From positions 1,364,001 to 1,428,000 of the forward strand of contig CM024168.1 of assembly GCA_013433145.1 (NCBI GenBank): 64,000 bases of DNA, written 5' to 3'. Both the position numbers and the translations under genes were made by a program. Position 1 is the stretch's first letter; each line of letters starts with the position of its first letter. Shown piece after piece: positions 1-13,080 of the stretch. A model generated the notes under the pieces. It ran no database searches. It was not told the DNA's origin and saw nothing but the letters and a program-made list of their open reading frames with translations. This DNA comes from Ascaris suum. Its lineage: Eukaryota > Nematoda > Chromadorea > Rhabditida > Ascarididae.

Positions 1-1211
1 TTCATTTCGTGCCATTCTCTATTGCTTAGTTAAATGCACTCGAAAATCGACTCCACATTGCAGTGAAATATCTTTGAGGAATGATTGTTGTGGCTGTTGG
101 AATTCAGTTCTCTATCAGTATGGTTGTTTGAATGTTATGGATCGGATAAGAATATTACTGAAGAATTTCTATGCGTTATTTTCGGAGATAACATCTTAAT
201 GAATAAGTAGTTCATATGATTAGTTTCACAGAGCTAATAAATTTCAGCAATATTTGGGTCTTGTAAGAATAATGCTGCAGAACAACTAATTTCAACGAGG
301 TCTTTCTCGTCAGAACAATTTGAATGATATCGACTTGACAGAAGGCCGGGAAACGATTTCTTAGAGGCTTAGGCGAGGAAGCAATATTTTTGGAAAGGAG
401 TGCATATCCCGGTGGGGAGGCGTGGAAAAAATGGTGGGAATGCTGCACAGAGTTCATAAGATGAAAAGGCGAAAGTACGATTGGAAAGATGTCTGAAAAC
501 CGATTTAATCGCTTGGGGAGGAGGGAGGGGATATGGAACTGGGCAATACGCCGAAGTGAAGGGAACGGTGGTTGCGAACTGTGGCTACAAAACGGAGCAT
601 AATGTGTGCATGATTTTATTGAAACCGTCTACGGCTTAGAAGTATTTTCCTGTTGCTAGTTGTCGTTGCATGTCTGTGTGTGTTTGCGGAGCAATTATTT
701 GCATATTTCAACTAGAATTCACTCAATCGGTGTTGAAACGATCAAATTTTAATTTTCAATTGATATGAGTGGCGGTATGCTTTTTTTCTTTGCCAACCGA
801 ATACACTAAGTAACTGCTGTTTTATTATTTCTGTGGAGGCGCTCTAACGAACGTTAACTCAGTTCTATGCAAACTCAATTAACAATCCATAATATCAGTT
901 ACTCGATTTTTTCAATTCCCAATCGGTCGAAGTGTTATGTAGGACTTTAATTTTTTCTTAGAGTTCCTGGATCATCCATATAGGATTGAGGGTTGTTAAG
1001 CGCCTCATCTTCTGGGCTTTACTGCTTATGAATGATAGCGCTTTTAAGGTTGGATATGAAATGGTTTTTTTTGTGTTTGGTTAGACAAGTTGAATAATTA
1101 TGTTTGTTCGTTGCATATCAGATGATTCGTAATGCTCAAGACTTAAAACCTTTTATACGTTTAAGTAGTGTAGAACCTAAAAAAGTTGAATTAATGGTGA
1201 AATAATTACAG
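1..1211. other. Intronic or upstream DNA of tomosyn, no exon recognised
   Basis: AT-rich sequence before the first tomosyn exon I can place. The upstream tomosyn exons, which encode most of the WD40 beta-propellers, should precede it. I found no stretch here with tomosyn-like sequence, so those exons probably lie left of the window. The short open frames, for example 457-212 on the minus strand, show no domain and no splice context. Confidence 0.5.
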
Positions 1212-3898
1212 ATCGTAATTATGGTATCGGAAGAGGAAGTGAAATTAATCTCACTTCCTAACTTCAATCAACTTTTCTCGCATCGTCCTGATATACCGTT
1301 CGTTATGGTTTGTTTTTATTAATTATTATAAGAATATTTAGATTTTATTGGCTTTTGTATATTTTTTTCTTCTTTATTTCTTAATGAATTCATTTAGGTT
1401 GACTCTCTTATGAAGTTTGTTAATTCTCAACGAAATTTTTTTACTTTGTTCGCTGAACGTTTGCGTGCATTGATCTCTTGTGCCATCAAAACTTTTTGCC
1501 GGGAAATGTGTAGCTGATTGTTCCGGGAGTATAGTCTGATTATTTTGGAAGTAGATAAGTAATTGTGTCGGGAAATATATATCATTTGCAAGCTACTCTG
1601 TTCAATTTCTGAAGTTTTTTCTTGGTTCTCAGAGCCTTATGCGTGGTTTTTTTTTCGTGATTAAGAAATGAACTATTAAATTATCGGTTCATTTGTGAAA
1701 TCATTTTATCATTTGCATGTTAGACGATGAGTTTTTTGTTGTTTGATGGGTGGTTCCCTTTTTTTGTTTTCTCACATTATCCCGTTGTATTGTTGGCGAA
1801 TTTTAATTCACATCTATATGTAATGACGTTTTTATTGGATCAATTTCCTCCTCTTTTCATGCAACTTTCCCTCCCGGTTGGGAAATTTTTTCTGTTTTGA
1901 AAGAATTTTTGGGAAATTTCCTTCTTTAGTAAGAGAGTTTTGAAAGTTTACTACTGCTAACAAAGCTATTTCCGTTGTTCTTGGAGTGCTAGAGTTTCAT
2001 CATCCTTCTCTTTTTCTGTTCATTCATTCAAGCCATCAAAGCATAAGGCCCGCTGATTTCCTGGCCAAGAATCCCAGATATCATCATCGCGCAGAAGGAA
2101 TTATAGAAGGAGTCTAACCAGGCTAAGTAATGTTTTGGATATGAGCGTTGATTTTATCGTTCAAATTAGGGATGCAGACGTGATTTCAGGCACGTGCCAC
2201 ACACGTACGTGGACATCCGGTGTTGATGTTGTTGAATGGTGCTGGACAAATTGTCGTCTTAAGTCTACCGACACTAAGGCCGCTTATATGTTCACCACTT
2301 TTCCGGCAATCCGTCGATCTGGATGATCCGTTAGTTTTCTCTCACTTCTTGCAAGGTTTCAATTTTTATCCCTTAGTTTTCCTGAGAGGATAATGCCGCT
2401 AAACTTTCACGTGAAACTGTAAATTTCAAAATATTTTCACCCTTTGCAGATTTTAAAAAGCATTTAAAAATTTATTTACACGTTTTTGAAACAGAAAAGT
2501 GCGCATGTTTACGCGCACGTAAATACATATGTTACACGTAATAGGATAATTTTGCATGCATTACGGCGCTGTTTCTTTAACAAGGCAGTTCCCAGAGAAT
2601 CGAATCGAACCGAAAAAAAAATTCGGACGAGTCGTTCAAACTTTACGAGGAAGTGGAAAAGTTGCTTTAAAAAAAGATTATTACTGTGTATTTTGAATTT
2701 ATTCGCATTACTTTTTGAATTGGAGGTTATATGGAATATTGTTGTTTTTAGTTGTATTTAATGATATTTCATTCCTATTTGTTGTGTTTTATTTTTCCAT
2801 AATTTGGAGTTTTATACTCAAAACTTGGCATTAATGGTTTATGAATGCTGAGTTTTTTTTTTTTATATGCGGAAAATTTAGTCCGTTTTTTTGATAGAAT
2901 GAATGTTTTCAATAAGTCGATAAAGTTTGTAATTGTGGACGGAGCTCAGTGCCAACAAATATGCTCCGATTTGATCAGTGAAAATTTTCGTTATAAATAT
3001 TTCTCACATCTATAGGTTGCTAATAAAATCGTTTATAAGAAAGGATGGAAATTTTGGTTGAAAGTAATGTAAATTTCGAACACAGTAATTTGCAACTGAA
3101 TATTTTTTCAACATTTTCGGGAAAAAAAAATTTTCAGTTTTCCTGTCAACTTAGATACCACTTTGGCAATTGATATGATGGGCATTACAATTTATGAAAG
3201 AGAGAAAGAAGTTAGTAATTAATTTTCCTATCTTTAAATACTAATGCTCGAGTTACTTTTTCATTAAGATTTATTTAGTCATGATATGGCATACTTGTTA
3301 TCGAAGTTTTTTTTTGTGAAATTCTCTCATTATGAATGTCAACTTGATATTCAAAATTTTAGCTATCAGCTAATTTTTCTCCGGAACATTTTCTACTTCA
3401 AAACTCATTTTGAAAATGAGTTTTTTTTTTCTCCGAATTTAACGTTCAATATTCTCTTCTTTATTATTTCATTCATAACGAAATGTGCTCGCAATTGTGG
3501 TCGTGTTTCAGTATGTGCCAAAAGACATCGTTTTCTGAGCACGGTCTTGGTATCTATGCAGCCACACCATCTGAGGTAATTCTCTATCTGTTAAATATCT
3601 TTTTATGGATTACCTTGTGCTGTAATTCTGGAAGGCATGAATAGGAGAATGGGCCCATTGTACGCAGTTGCTAGCTGGCAGTAACGATGGTTTTGATTCC
3701 CGTGGGCAAACCATTGGGTTCAATTTTTGTTATGTAAATTAATGTCTGTTTTCCGTTTTTTTTTCTTTTTAATGCTTGTCGGATGGCTTTATGGAAATCT
3801 TCATTTGAATAGTACGAGACGTTCCCAGCGAGCAATGAATTTCCTCTGATGAAAGCTGCATGGAGCGACGAGAAACTGCCTATATATGACAACAGAGC

Positions 3899-3979
<81 letters not shown>

Positions 3980-6900
3980 GCTCTATGCTTTGTCAACCCA
4001 ATAAACGGCTTAATGCTTTGAATATTGTGGTTGCTCAAAGAAAGGTATTTTATGTAAAAGGGGTCATTATTTTATTGTTATTGTGTTGCATTTCTATGTT
4101 GATATTATCTCAGACATTTGAAGTCATTAATTATTTCAGGTGCAAAAGTTTACGGTGTGCTCCGAGTTGGCCGGGCAAGTGCGTGATTGTATGGGCGACT
4201 TATTCGTGCCAGTCGATATGCCTGAGCCACCAAGGAGTTCTTTCCTAAAGGGTGTCTCAACTTTATTTAGCCAGAAGGAGAGTATCGATTTGGACTCTAT
4301 ATGTTGGTTTTATATTTTGAAGTTTAGGCATATTAAGGCTGATATTTCTTATTTGAGCTACGCATTGTTCTACTTCTCTTTGTTCGTTTTTTTTTCGGAG
4401 TTTTTTTCCGGCTGAATGCTTTTCATAAAAGTTTATTATTTTTTAAAGGAAATATGTTCCTCACATTAGTTGATCGTTTACTAGTGAACATTTTTAAATG
4501 CCCGGATTGGAAGTTTAGAGTTGGAATAGCTGGAAATAGTTTTGTTTGAGTTATCCGAAAAGAGGAAGTTTTGAATTAAGTGAGAAAAATTTTGCATTTT
4601 CGAAAGTTTTTGAAAATTCATTTTTCTATTGTGTGACGAGGAAATCAAACATCCTGCGATGTGCCTAAAAATCTGCAGTAGTTGGATGGAATTGCCTGCG
4701 AAATATTCCTTCGAAATTTTTCTTACAATTGGTATATTTTTATTCCATCAAGAGCAAATGTGCATTGTATTACTTTCTATGTGAAATTTTACGCGATTTA
4801 TGCTACATTGTAGTATGATCTGTTCATGATAGAAAGTCTTCACATTTTATGTTAGTGATGTGCACTACGTATATACACGAAGAAGTAGAGGAGGGGGGAA
4901 ACATTCGTGGTGATAAAATTGCGCTGCCACTAGGAGCTGCGTAGTATTATTTCTGTGAAAATAGTGGCCGTGATCCGTTCCTCGCGTATGCGGATACTGT
5001 ATATCGATATACGGATATTATCGGGCTAAATGCCTGCATATAATATGCTGTGCACGGATATTCGATCGGCATAAGTACTGGATTTATTGTTGATAAGTCC
5101 TTAATTTATAATAGTTCTCGCTTTCCTCAAGGATCACAAATTTGGAATTTTAGTTGTGGACAAAAATTCGAATACAACATCGGGTAGTGGGATGCGTTCC
5201 ATTGCGAAGACGATTCCTGGTCCATCGGCAAGCCTCGAACAAGCCACATCACGTGGCGTTTCTGCTGGGCAAGCTGCTAATCTCGCTCTTCAGGTTAGTT
5301 TCTCGGAAATTAAGCATAGTAGTAGCAAATATCGAGTTATCGTGAACAGAATTCCTTAGGTCTTTAAAAGTTTTCATCTCGAGGGATCTATTTCCGCTTC
5401 AACATCTGCCATTTCAAATGAGAGTTAATAGGATCTCGGAGATGGTCTGTTCGTGATTTTTTTGCTGATGACATTCTTGCTATGAGAAATGAAAACAGCT
5501 AGTATTATTTACTATTTTAATGATCAGTAAACACCCTATCGCGTTACGTACGAAATCTGAGAACAGGTATTCCATTTCAACTGTGCCTGCTCACTGCACC
5601 AAATGCAACAAAATGGCGGCCTATGCATGTCGAAAAGTGCCTTTTGGCGAAGTATTTTTATGGAAGCCACATTGAGGGGTTTTATTCGTGATGACTTATC
5701 ATTTAGGAAGGTTCTAGGGAGATCCTAGGATTCCAGGATTCTATGATTCTGAGATTCTAGAAAAATTCTAGGGAGAAAGAATTTTTCATTGTGGTCTTTT
5801 TTATATTTAAATCGTCTCGCGTGAATTATAGCGAAGAGTGTTGTGGAGAAGTGGACATCCGAATTGTATAACAGTGAACGTACAAGTAAGCTTGACAGTC
5901 AAACAAAAGCATGAGCGCACAATTTTTTTCTTTCTATTCATTGACCATTTATTATCAAATATTATTTTTATTATTATCACTTATAATATTTGTTTTTTTT
6001 TTCGCCCATATATAGATTTATTTTTTTCAAATTGCACATGTATACATTGGAATAGTTATGGGACACATTTATTTCTTTTCATCTTTATTTAAAAATTCAA
6101 ATGTACTATTTTTATCTGAATATTTCTTTAATTTGTTTGTTTTGATATTTCAGAGAAGATTATCGTGGTTGTTTGTATCGATGTGCATGTATGATGTCTG
6201 TTCGATTTATTTGAGTATAAGGATGAGCACTTACGCCGTAGACTTCGGGTTTTTTCAAATTTTGATAAGGGAAGGGGGGAGGATAAAAATGATTGGAAAA
6301 TTACTTGCCGCAATTTATGTTTAATTCAGAGATGTTTCAGTTAAATGCATTACTATCGCTGGAGGTTTGCCCTTTAGCGCTGTAGTCTGCTGGTGCCATT
6401 CCTCTTGTCATAAGCATCGTGAACGCGCCTTAGGCAGAAGTTGTTTAAATTTTTCTGACCTAATGAACTTATGGATTCAGTGAAATAGCCTGATAAACCT
6501 TATAAGCATATCGTAGAGACATTGAAAGTGATTTCACGAGCACATTTCGTGAAATTTTGCGCTTCACTTAAGGAATAAGTTGAAGTGGTAAAGGGGATAT
6601 ATTTCTTCTATATGTGAAAGTTCCATTGAGATAGACGAATATTCTTGTTTGCAGCAAAGTCGTTTATATAAAATTGTCGTGGAAACTTTATTATTTTTAG
6701 CGAAGACGGTCATGGTATATGGAATTCATTTACAATAACGTTGAAAGATATTTTATTTTCAGGCGCTTCATGAGCGTAGCGAAAAATTGGGTGCAACAGT
6801 TGATGCAACAGAACGTTTAAAAGATAACGCCATGACGCTCTCACAACGAACCGGAAAACTTGTGGAAAAATATGAGAAGAAAAAGTGGTATAATTTTTAG
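1212..6900 (+). CDS. tom-1: Tomosyn (syntaxin-binding, LGL family), 3' part of gene
   Basis: Tomosyn binds syntaxin and SNAP-25 through a C-terminal VAMP-like helix and limits vesicle priming and exocytosis. Six exons are joined in phase: 1212-1307, 2190-2329, 3512-3575, 4140-4302, 5154-5293 and 6763-6900 (stop TAG). The first two give the late beta-propeller segment (VVLSLPTLRPL, compare VVLSLPSLKPL in vertebrate tomosyn). The third and fourth give GIYAATPSE then VQKFT and the loop GDLFVPVDMPEPP followed by FLKG, a tomosyn hallmark. The fifth is the linker with KTIPGPSA. The last encodes the R-SNARE helix, ALHERSEKLG to the terminal KKWYNF. The Arg of HER fits the ionic zero layer. Split codons match at every junction. 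The 5' part, including the rest of the propellers, is missing because the gene runs off the left edge. The last intron is about 1.5 kb. AATAAA at 7046-7051 is a reasonable polyadenylation signal. Confidence 0.93.
3902..3975. repeat. (AT)37 microsatellite
   Basis: About 74 bp of uninterrupted AT dinucleotides inside a tomosyn intron, 165 bp upstream of the acceptor of the exon starting at 4140. It produces a spurious open frame of alternating Ile-Tyr. It is likely length-variable. Confidence 0.97.
5700..5785. repeat. Degenerate GATTCT/TCTAGGGAG repeat
   Basis: Short direct and partly palindromic repeats of GATTCT, with TTCTAGGGAGA at both ends, inside the last tomosyn intron. They look like slippage-derived simple sequence. 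No function is visible. Confidence 0.6.
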
Positions 6901-7045
6901 AGAAGTATCATATCCATTAGAGGTCATAGTGAGTTGTTTTTTTCTCTCTATGAAACGAAAGGAACTATAGAAAGGATAAAAAACGAAAATTGCATATGCA
7001 AGTTCTAGAGTTAGAGTGACTTTTTTGTGTTGCTAATATTTATTT

Positions 7046-7051
7046 AATAAA
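7046..7051 (+). promoter_or_regulatory. Candidate polyadenylation signal of tomosyn
   Basis: AATAAA lies about 146 bases after the tomosyn stop codon at 6898-6900, a plausible 3'-UTR length. No other evidence fixes the cleavage site. Confidence 0.5.
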
Positions 7052-8893
7052 GTAAATGATGTTTATAGGAGAGTAGTCGTCACTCATAGTTTACTGATTG
7101 GTATTTTTCTTCTGATTGTTAGATAAAGCAGTAACAGTACGGAGTAGTGATTCTTGTTTATACTTTATGGTTAGTGATGTTTGATGATAGCAGATTTGTT
7201 TGTTTTTTTTTTTTGAAATATGGAGACATCTAATTTGCATATGCAGTCTTCGTTGTCCACTTTTTTTGATGTAAATTATAGCGTATTTCTTGGTTTCGAT
7301 CGATCAGTTAATCGCTATTGATTTAGATTTTTTTTATTTGTTTATTTTACTACCAGAAAAATAGGAAGGGATTAGAAGAGTGGATTTGGAATAAATTGAA
7401 AGAATTGAGAGAGTAAATTTTTTAGAATTCATTCCTCTGAAAAGGGACAATTGAAAACTCATAGGGATTTGTGTTTATTAATTTCACTTTAATTTAACCA
7501 TTGAGGAAAGTCGTTTGTGAGGATATCTTTTTAAAATCAGTATTTCTTTAAAGTATTCTAAAGTGAAAGGATAACTTTGAAAATATCATCGATGAGTTGC
7601 TTAATTTGTTTAGCATTGTTTTAAAAATTGAACCGCCTATTCATTAAATTAATTTTTTGAGTACTATAATGCAATTTTATTTGGATATATATTATCTGGT
7701 CATTAATTATTACGGTTTAGCTTTTAGCGCTTCAGTTATTTTTATTGCATAGAATATTTTTTCTCTTCATATCTTTCTCTATAATTCAGTATCATTCTTT
7801 ACTAAACACTTTCGTCCTGTTCAGTCAGTGAATTGGATTGGACCGGACCGAACAGCTGTAGGGAAATTTATCGGAGTTTCACTCTCCTATTGATTATTAA
7901 TAAATGGCGGTCATCGATTTACTCGAAAAAAGAAAACTCATTTTATTTAAAATTTAAAAAGTGGATGAACAATTAGCTTAGGTTTAGAGAAGTTGTAATT
8001 TTATTCATAAAGTGATTACTGGTTTGTATTTTTTTCTTCTGATTTTGATATTCTCCTCAGTTGTTTGTTTTTAGCGCTTATGCGTTATATCGACCTATAT
8101 CGACCGTCATGTATAGGCGTCATATTTGTTAGTCAGTTTTTCACCAAAAAATGTGATTGAGTAAAATGTATTCAGCAGGAACGCTGAAGATGTGAGGAAG
8201 TGAGGGGAGGGAAGAGTGGGATGTGCTAGCTTCATTGTTTTGGGGCAGAAAAAGGCATTTTGAGACACTCTCTGAATTCTTGGTATTGATAGAATTGTGT
8301 GGCGACTAACCGATAGCGGGTTTCGGTGTTGTGGAAAACAGGCAGTGTGGGGGATTTTTTTTTTGCTGCTGTTGAGAATATTTGTTGAAAAGAACAGAAA
8401 AGTGGTCACTCGGCTGGCGTGATCCATTTTTATGACTTTGATTTCCACTTTCTCATTCTTCCGAATTGATCTTCCACCCTCACTTCGCCTTGCTTTTCTC
8501 CTGATGAATGAATTGAACCACTCAAGAAGTACTGCATGATAAAACATCCTTAAATCACTAGATCATTTGAGCAATTTTTTCAGATAGCAGAATGTGGGGA
8601 AGAGGTCGGGAGGAGGGAGATTATACCAAGAAGCCTGTCCAAGCTGGAATGGGCTAGGGGAACAACAAAACAAGCCACTCATTTCCGTTCGTGCTATTTA
8701 ATTTTCGAACCAATGGGTGAGGTCGAAATGCGGTTGTGGTGTTCGTTTCTGTCGATGTTAATATGTGATGGGTTCAGGCTAATTGAACAATAGTGTGTAC
8801 TAATTTATTTATTTTTTGTTTATCATCAAAAAGTTTTATGCGGCTATGTTTTTCACTCGATTCTTTATACATAAATTTATATATTATCTATTC

Positions 8894-8979
8894 TTTTCGG
8901 ATATATTCAAATAAACTACTTTTCATTCTCAAATAATTTTCGGATATATTCAAATAAACTACTTTTCATTCTCAAATAA
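8894..8979. repeat. Tandem duplication, two 43-bp copies
   Basis: Two adjacent identical copies, each beginning TTTTCGGATATATTCAAATA, at 8894-8936 and 8937-8979. The perfect identity implies a recent event or strong copying. It sits in intergenic DNA. Confidence 0.95.
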
Positions 8980-9250
8980 TCTCACACAGGTGTGGGTTAA
9001 TTTCCTCTATGGTTTATACCTGATGAGAAAACAACGCAGTGATCTAGCATCGAAATTTCCGGCACACTAGGTAATCGATTCTTGGGGCAGAATTACAAGG
9101 TGGAGCAAGTCATCGCCACGGTAGTGCAAGCCATGAAATACAGCACCTTTAAGAGCAGCAGCTCATTCTTTGGTCACTCTTAACCATTTGTATTATAAAC
9201 AACGCGGTTACCAAATGTTATGGTGCATTTAAATGGTGACAAATAATTAG

Positions 9251-12200
9251 GGAATCATCCTTCATCCTATGCTGCAGGAAGTCGTTTTATAAGAAATCAC
9301 ATAACTGCTACCTAATTTGCTTGTAATAAGGTTATCGCATCGGGAAGTTCTGTTTATGTTGGTCATGTTTTTTGATTCGTCGATTGAAAGTACAGGTTCG
9401 ATGGAAAGGATGAGATGTGCAGGGCCGGTAAGAATGCAGGATGAAATAATCCATTTTCGCAAAAGTCTCCAAAAGTTCGTCGGAGCATATTTGCATCTCA
9501 GCAGATTTTTCATTTTCCATAATATATGTTTACGCTTTGTATGTCATTAGAGGTAAACGCGGATTTTATTTCATTTCATTTTATTGTTGTGGAATTGTCG
9601 AGAATTTATCGGCTGTTTTATTGAAGTTTTCGAAGGGCGTCCTAAAATATGACACCCGAATTCCAGGTGGCGGATCTATGTTTTTGCTGACTATTAATAA
9701 GGAGAGGGGAGGCGTCTATTATAATGAGGGAAAAGATAGTCGTAAAAACCCCTACACACCCTGTCTACTACGAGTTATGGAGCGAAGGTCATTTTGTTTC
9801 CTACTTATGAAAATTTCGCTTAACGGACCATTTCGGAGGTTTGGAGCGGAAAAACCCGATCCCTGAGTCATGTGTTATATGCATGAGGCAGGGAAAACAG
9901 AATACGTCATGCGGAGGGCGTTGGTATTTGCCATGCCTGTTTCCTGTAATTTTGTGAGGGCAATTACCTGATAATGTGGACGGCGTAACCGAGTTGGTAA
10001 GGATGTTATAGCATAAAACTAGGGCAATTTATCTGTACGCTTTAGAAAATCAGTTCAGTTAGGAAAACATCCCCGGAGACAATAGATATTTGGAGTTCAT
10101 TGATGACGTCATTTTTTGCGCGCTTTTTAGGATTTAGGTGTATGACACATTCTTTATGTTTTGGGCTTCCTATGTGCCTCAGTCCCGAACCGCCTGAGGT
10201 CCTTCTACTCTGAAATGCAGTGGTGGTATAAGCGCAATGCGTTCACCGGTTGCATATTATCTACGAGTACTAGTGTGTCGTGCTGCGTAGAACGTCCCCG
10301 CAGGGATCCAATAACCATGTCGAAACATGAATTTGGTACAGATTTAAAAACATTCATGAAGTTGCAGGCGCGATTCGTACCGATGGAAACAGGAGATACT
10401 GTACCCGACAAATCCTGCAATGTTACGCTAGGACTACGTAAGTTAAGGATATTCAACCTGTTCAAGAAGGATGTCCGTGGAGACAGTGTGGGCACGAGCG
10501 ATCTAACTCTGTCATAAGTGCGCTTGTGAGCGCGAACTTCTTTAGTCTTTGTAGAACGTGGACGTGAAAATATTTCGCTTCTGAAGGGGAAGAAGTGCTA
10601 TGGTGAACGCTCAAGTGTGCGTCAAGATCTCGTTTCTCGCGGAGCTCCCCCAGTCCGATGGATGGACAAATGATCCGCTCAAGGACTCCTGCGTTCCGAT
10701 GAACGAGTCATCAACCCCACGTATCAGGCAAAAGTAGTTGTGTGCATGCGAGGGGGATGTATCTTACTCGTTTCGTCGATTTGCCGGAATAGTTTACATC
10801 ACGATCATTCTCGGTCAGGTTTATTCCAAAAAGTGATATGCAAATTGCACATCGAAGTGTCCATTGACGGCAGTTTGTTCCAAATCGTTTTCGATCCCGT
10901 TGTCATTTCTTCTCGGGAATTCCTTTTTTTGTATAATCGTAGCAGAGCTTTTTCGTATTGTTCCAATATTCGTAAAGACGCTCTAAAAGATTGGTTACAT
11001 AGTTTGGATGAGGAGGTGGCCTAAAACAGTCTGCCTAGCGTACGACTCTTAGCGCAGTTTCAAAATTCGAAGGTACTAGTTCCATTAATAGGTAGTGGCG
11101 CCGACTACTCGCTATACACAACGTGTGCGCCATATGAATGTCGTCGACCTATGCCAATTCCATAATGGCCTAGCAAGTTAGATTGTATGGATCATGGATT
11201 TTGAGAGATAAATTTGCACTATTCACTAACAATGAAACGATTGCGCCCACTAGATATAATTATCTATTTATAGCGGTAAACATTCCAAAAAACAATACTT
11301 ATACGAGTGTGGCGGCAAGTCTAACAGAGGAAATGAGACTGAAGCTAGCAAGCGGACCTTCGAAACTCTTCACCAACTCACCTACAGAAAAATGCCAACC
11401 CGATAAAGCAGTAGGTTTAGCTTATAGTCGGTTCTACTTTATTGAAGTTCTCCTCATGCCATTAAAAAATGTAATTCCACCGATAAAATCATTCATAAAG
11501 ATCTTACGCAGAAATGCATCAGAGAAGCTTAATGTGGAATGGTTTCTCCTTTAACGGTTACTTGCATCTAGGATTTGCACCTTTCAAGTCATGGTTTTCT
11601 GAGCCCTTATTTTTTGAATGCCAGGATCTATATCTATGTTGATAAGTTTTGTGCAGGCTGATTTAATTGGCTATAAAACTTTTGATGGTCAGTGCACGCA
11701 ACCAAGAATGAAGGAGCCTAGTGGCTCAGGCAGAGACTATTTTAGACTATTGATCTTATTAAGAAATGCTGACAAACTTGGAAATTTGGATATAAGTAGT
11801 TCCCGGTTGTAAATATAAATGTCGTGGACCCATGTGCAAATTTGGCGATGGTTGCATGTCACGGTGCATTCGATATGAAACCGCGTTATATAAAATGTTG
11901 CTAAGACGACACAGAAAACCTCCAAATGAGTGTTTGGGTTTGGATGGGTCTTTTGCAGAGCTGAAAAAGTGCACTAACTAGTTTAGGAACTTTTGAAATG
12001 GATGTCGGATCGTAGTTAGATAGCTTCACCTACCTTCTGAGAAAGTATCACCTTCTGAACAGAAAATCACGAAGTGATTTTGGGCTTATGCACGCTCTAC
12101 CTTTTTTCAAATTTCAATATTCGGGGAAATTTCTTTTCCATAACGTAACGCCGCCCACTGCTTAGACAGAGTTCATTGCTGGGCGGGACCCGTGAACAAC

Positions 12201-12340
12201 AACCTGGAAAATTCCTGAAATATTTTTTCGCATAGTTAGGTGCAGGTGCGGGCACTCTGACCCTCTCGAAGCTTCCAGCCTTCAGGAGATCATGGCCCAT
12301 ACCGCGGGCAAGGTTTCCTGGCGGGCGAAACCGAAATGAA
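9251..12340. other. Repeat-like island without convincing gene
   Basis: This stretch is richer in GC than its surroundings. It holds many medium open frames on both strands (for example 9537-9866 and 10161-10517 on plus, 10495-10205 on minus). None shows a domain I know, and overlapping frames on opposite strands argue against real coding. A segment around 10610-10740 reads RGAPPVRWMDK followed by a stop, which suggests decayed mobile-element coding, but I cannot name a family. I treat the region as old repeats. Confidence 0.45.
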
Positions 12341-13080
12341 GGTAGCTCAAAATGAAAGTAGATCAGAGCGAAAACAGATCAAAGTCAGGGTGTGTCAGGA
12401 TGCGGGGGCACATGGAGGTAGATCAGCATGTAAGGGTGCATCAAAGTGTGCCGGCAGATCAAAAACACGGAGGTAGATCAAAACGTCAAGCTAGGTCAAA
12501 ATGCAACGGTAGATCAAAAACGTGGAGGTAGATCAAAAGTCAGGTAGATCAAAACAGGTAGATCAAAACAGAGGTAGATCAAAAACACGGAGGTAGATCA
12601 AAAAGAGGTAGATCAAAAACGGAGGTAGATCAAAAACAGAGGTAGATCAAAAGGTAGATCAAAAGAGGTAGATCAAAAACACGGAGGTAGATCAAAATGC
12701 AGAGGTAGATCAAAAAGGTAGATCAAAAGAGGTAGATTAGATCCGATCCACATCGATCCCACCTCTGCATTTTGATCTACCTGCATTTTGATCTACCTGA
12801 TTTTGATCTACCTCTTTGATCTACCTTTTTGATCTACCTCCATTTTGATCTACTCTGTTTTGATCTACCTCCATGTTTTTGATCTACCTGTTTTTGATCT
12901 ACCTCTGCATTTTGATCTACCTGACGTTTTGATCTACCTCCGTTTTTGATCTACCTCTTTTTGATCTACCTCCGTGTTTTTGATCTACCCCTGCATTTTC
13001 ATCTACCCTGACGTCTTGATCTACCTTCATACTCTGATTCACCTCCGTTCTGATCTACCTCTAAACTTCGATTTATCTCG
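12341..13080. repeat. Large palindrome of GGTAGATCAAAA repeats
   Basis: From 12341 to about 12740 the plus strand carries many copies of GGTAGATCAAAA separated by short variable spacers such as ACGGA, CGTCA and TGCAGA. Then, after a short centre (about 12741-12765) ending in CATCGATCCC, it carries the reverse complement TTTTGATCTACC with matching spacers until about 13080. Each arm has roughly 15 to 20 copies, and they become less regular towards the outer ends. A transcript could fold into a long hairpin. No open reading frame belongs to it. It is not a CRISPR array because units and spacers are far too short and the repeat inverts. Confidence 0.93.

Larger units (their letters stand above)
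6901..9250. other. Tomosyn 3' UTR and intergenic DNA
   Basis: AT-rich sequence after the tomosyn stop. An open frame on the minus strand at 8547-8107 is the longest here. It is low-complexity, has no domain and has no splice signals that would tie it to a gene. The only structured feature is the 43-bp tandem duplication at 8894-8979. Confidence 0.6.

Noticed and set aside
3886..4248. Plus-strand open frame of 120 codons
   Set aside because: Driven by the AT microsatellite (alternating Ile-Tyr). The true tomosyn exon at 4140 is in another frame.
8107..8547. Minus-strand open frame of 146 codons
   Set aside because: Low-complexity, basic and Phe/Ser-rich, with no start context, homology or splice signals.
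12341..13080. CRISPR-like array of short repeats and spacers
   Set aside because: Units are about 12 bp with spacers of 0-10 bp, the array inverts at the centre, and the genome is eukaryotic.
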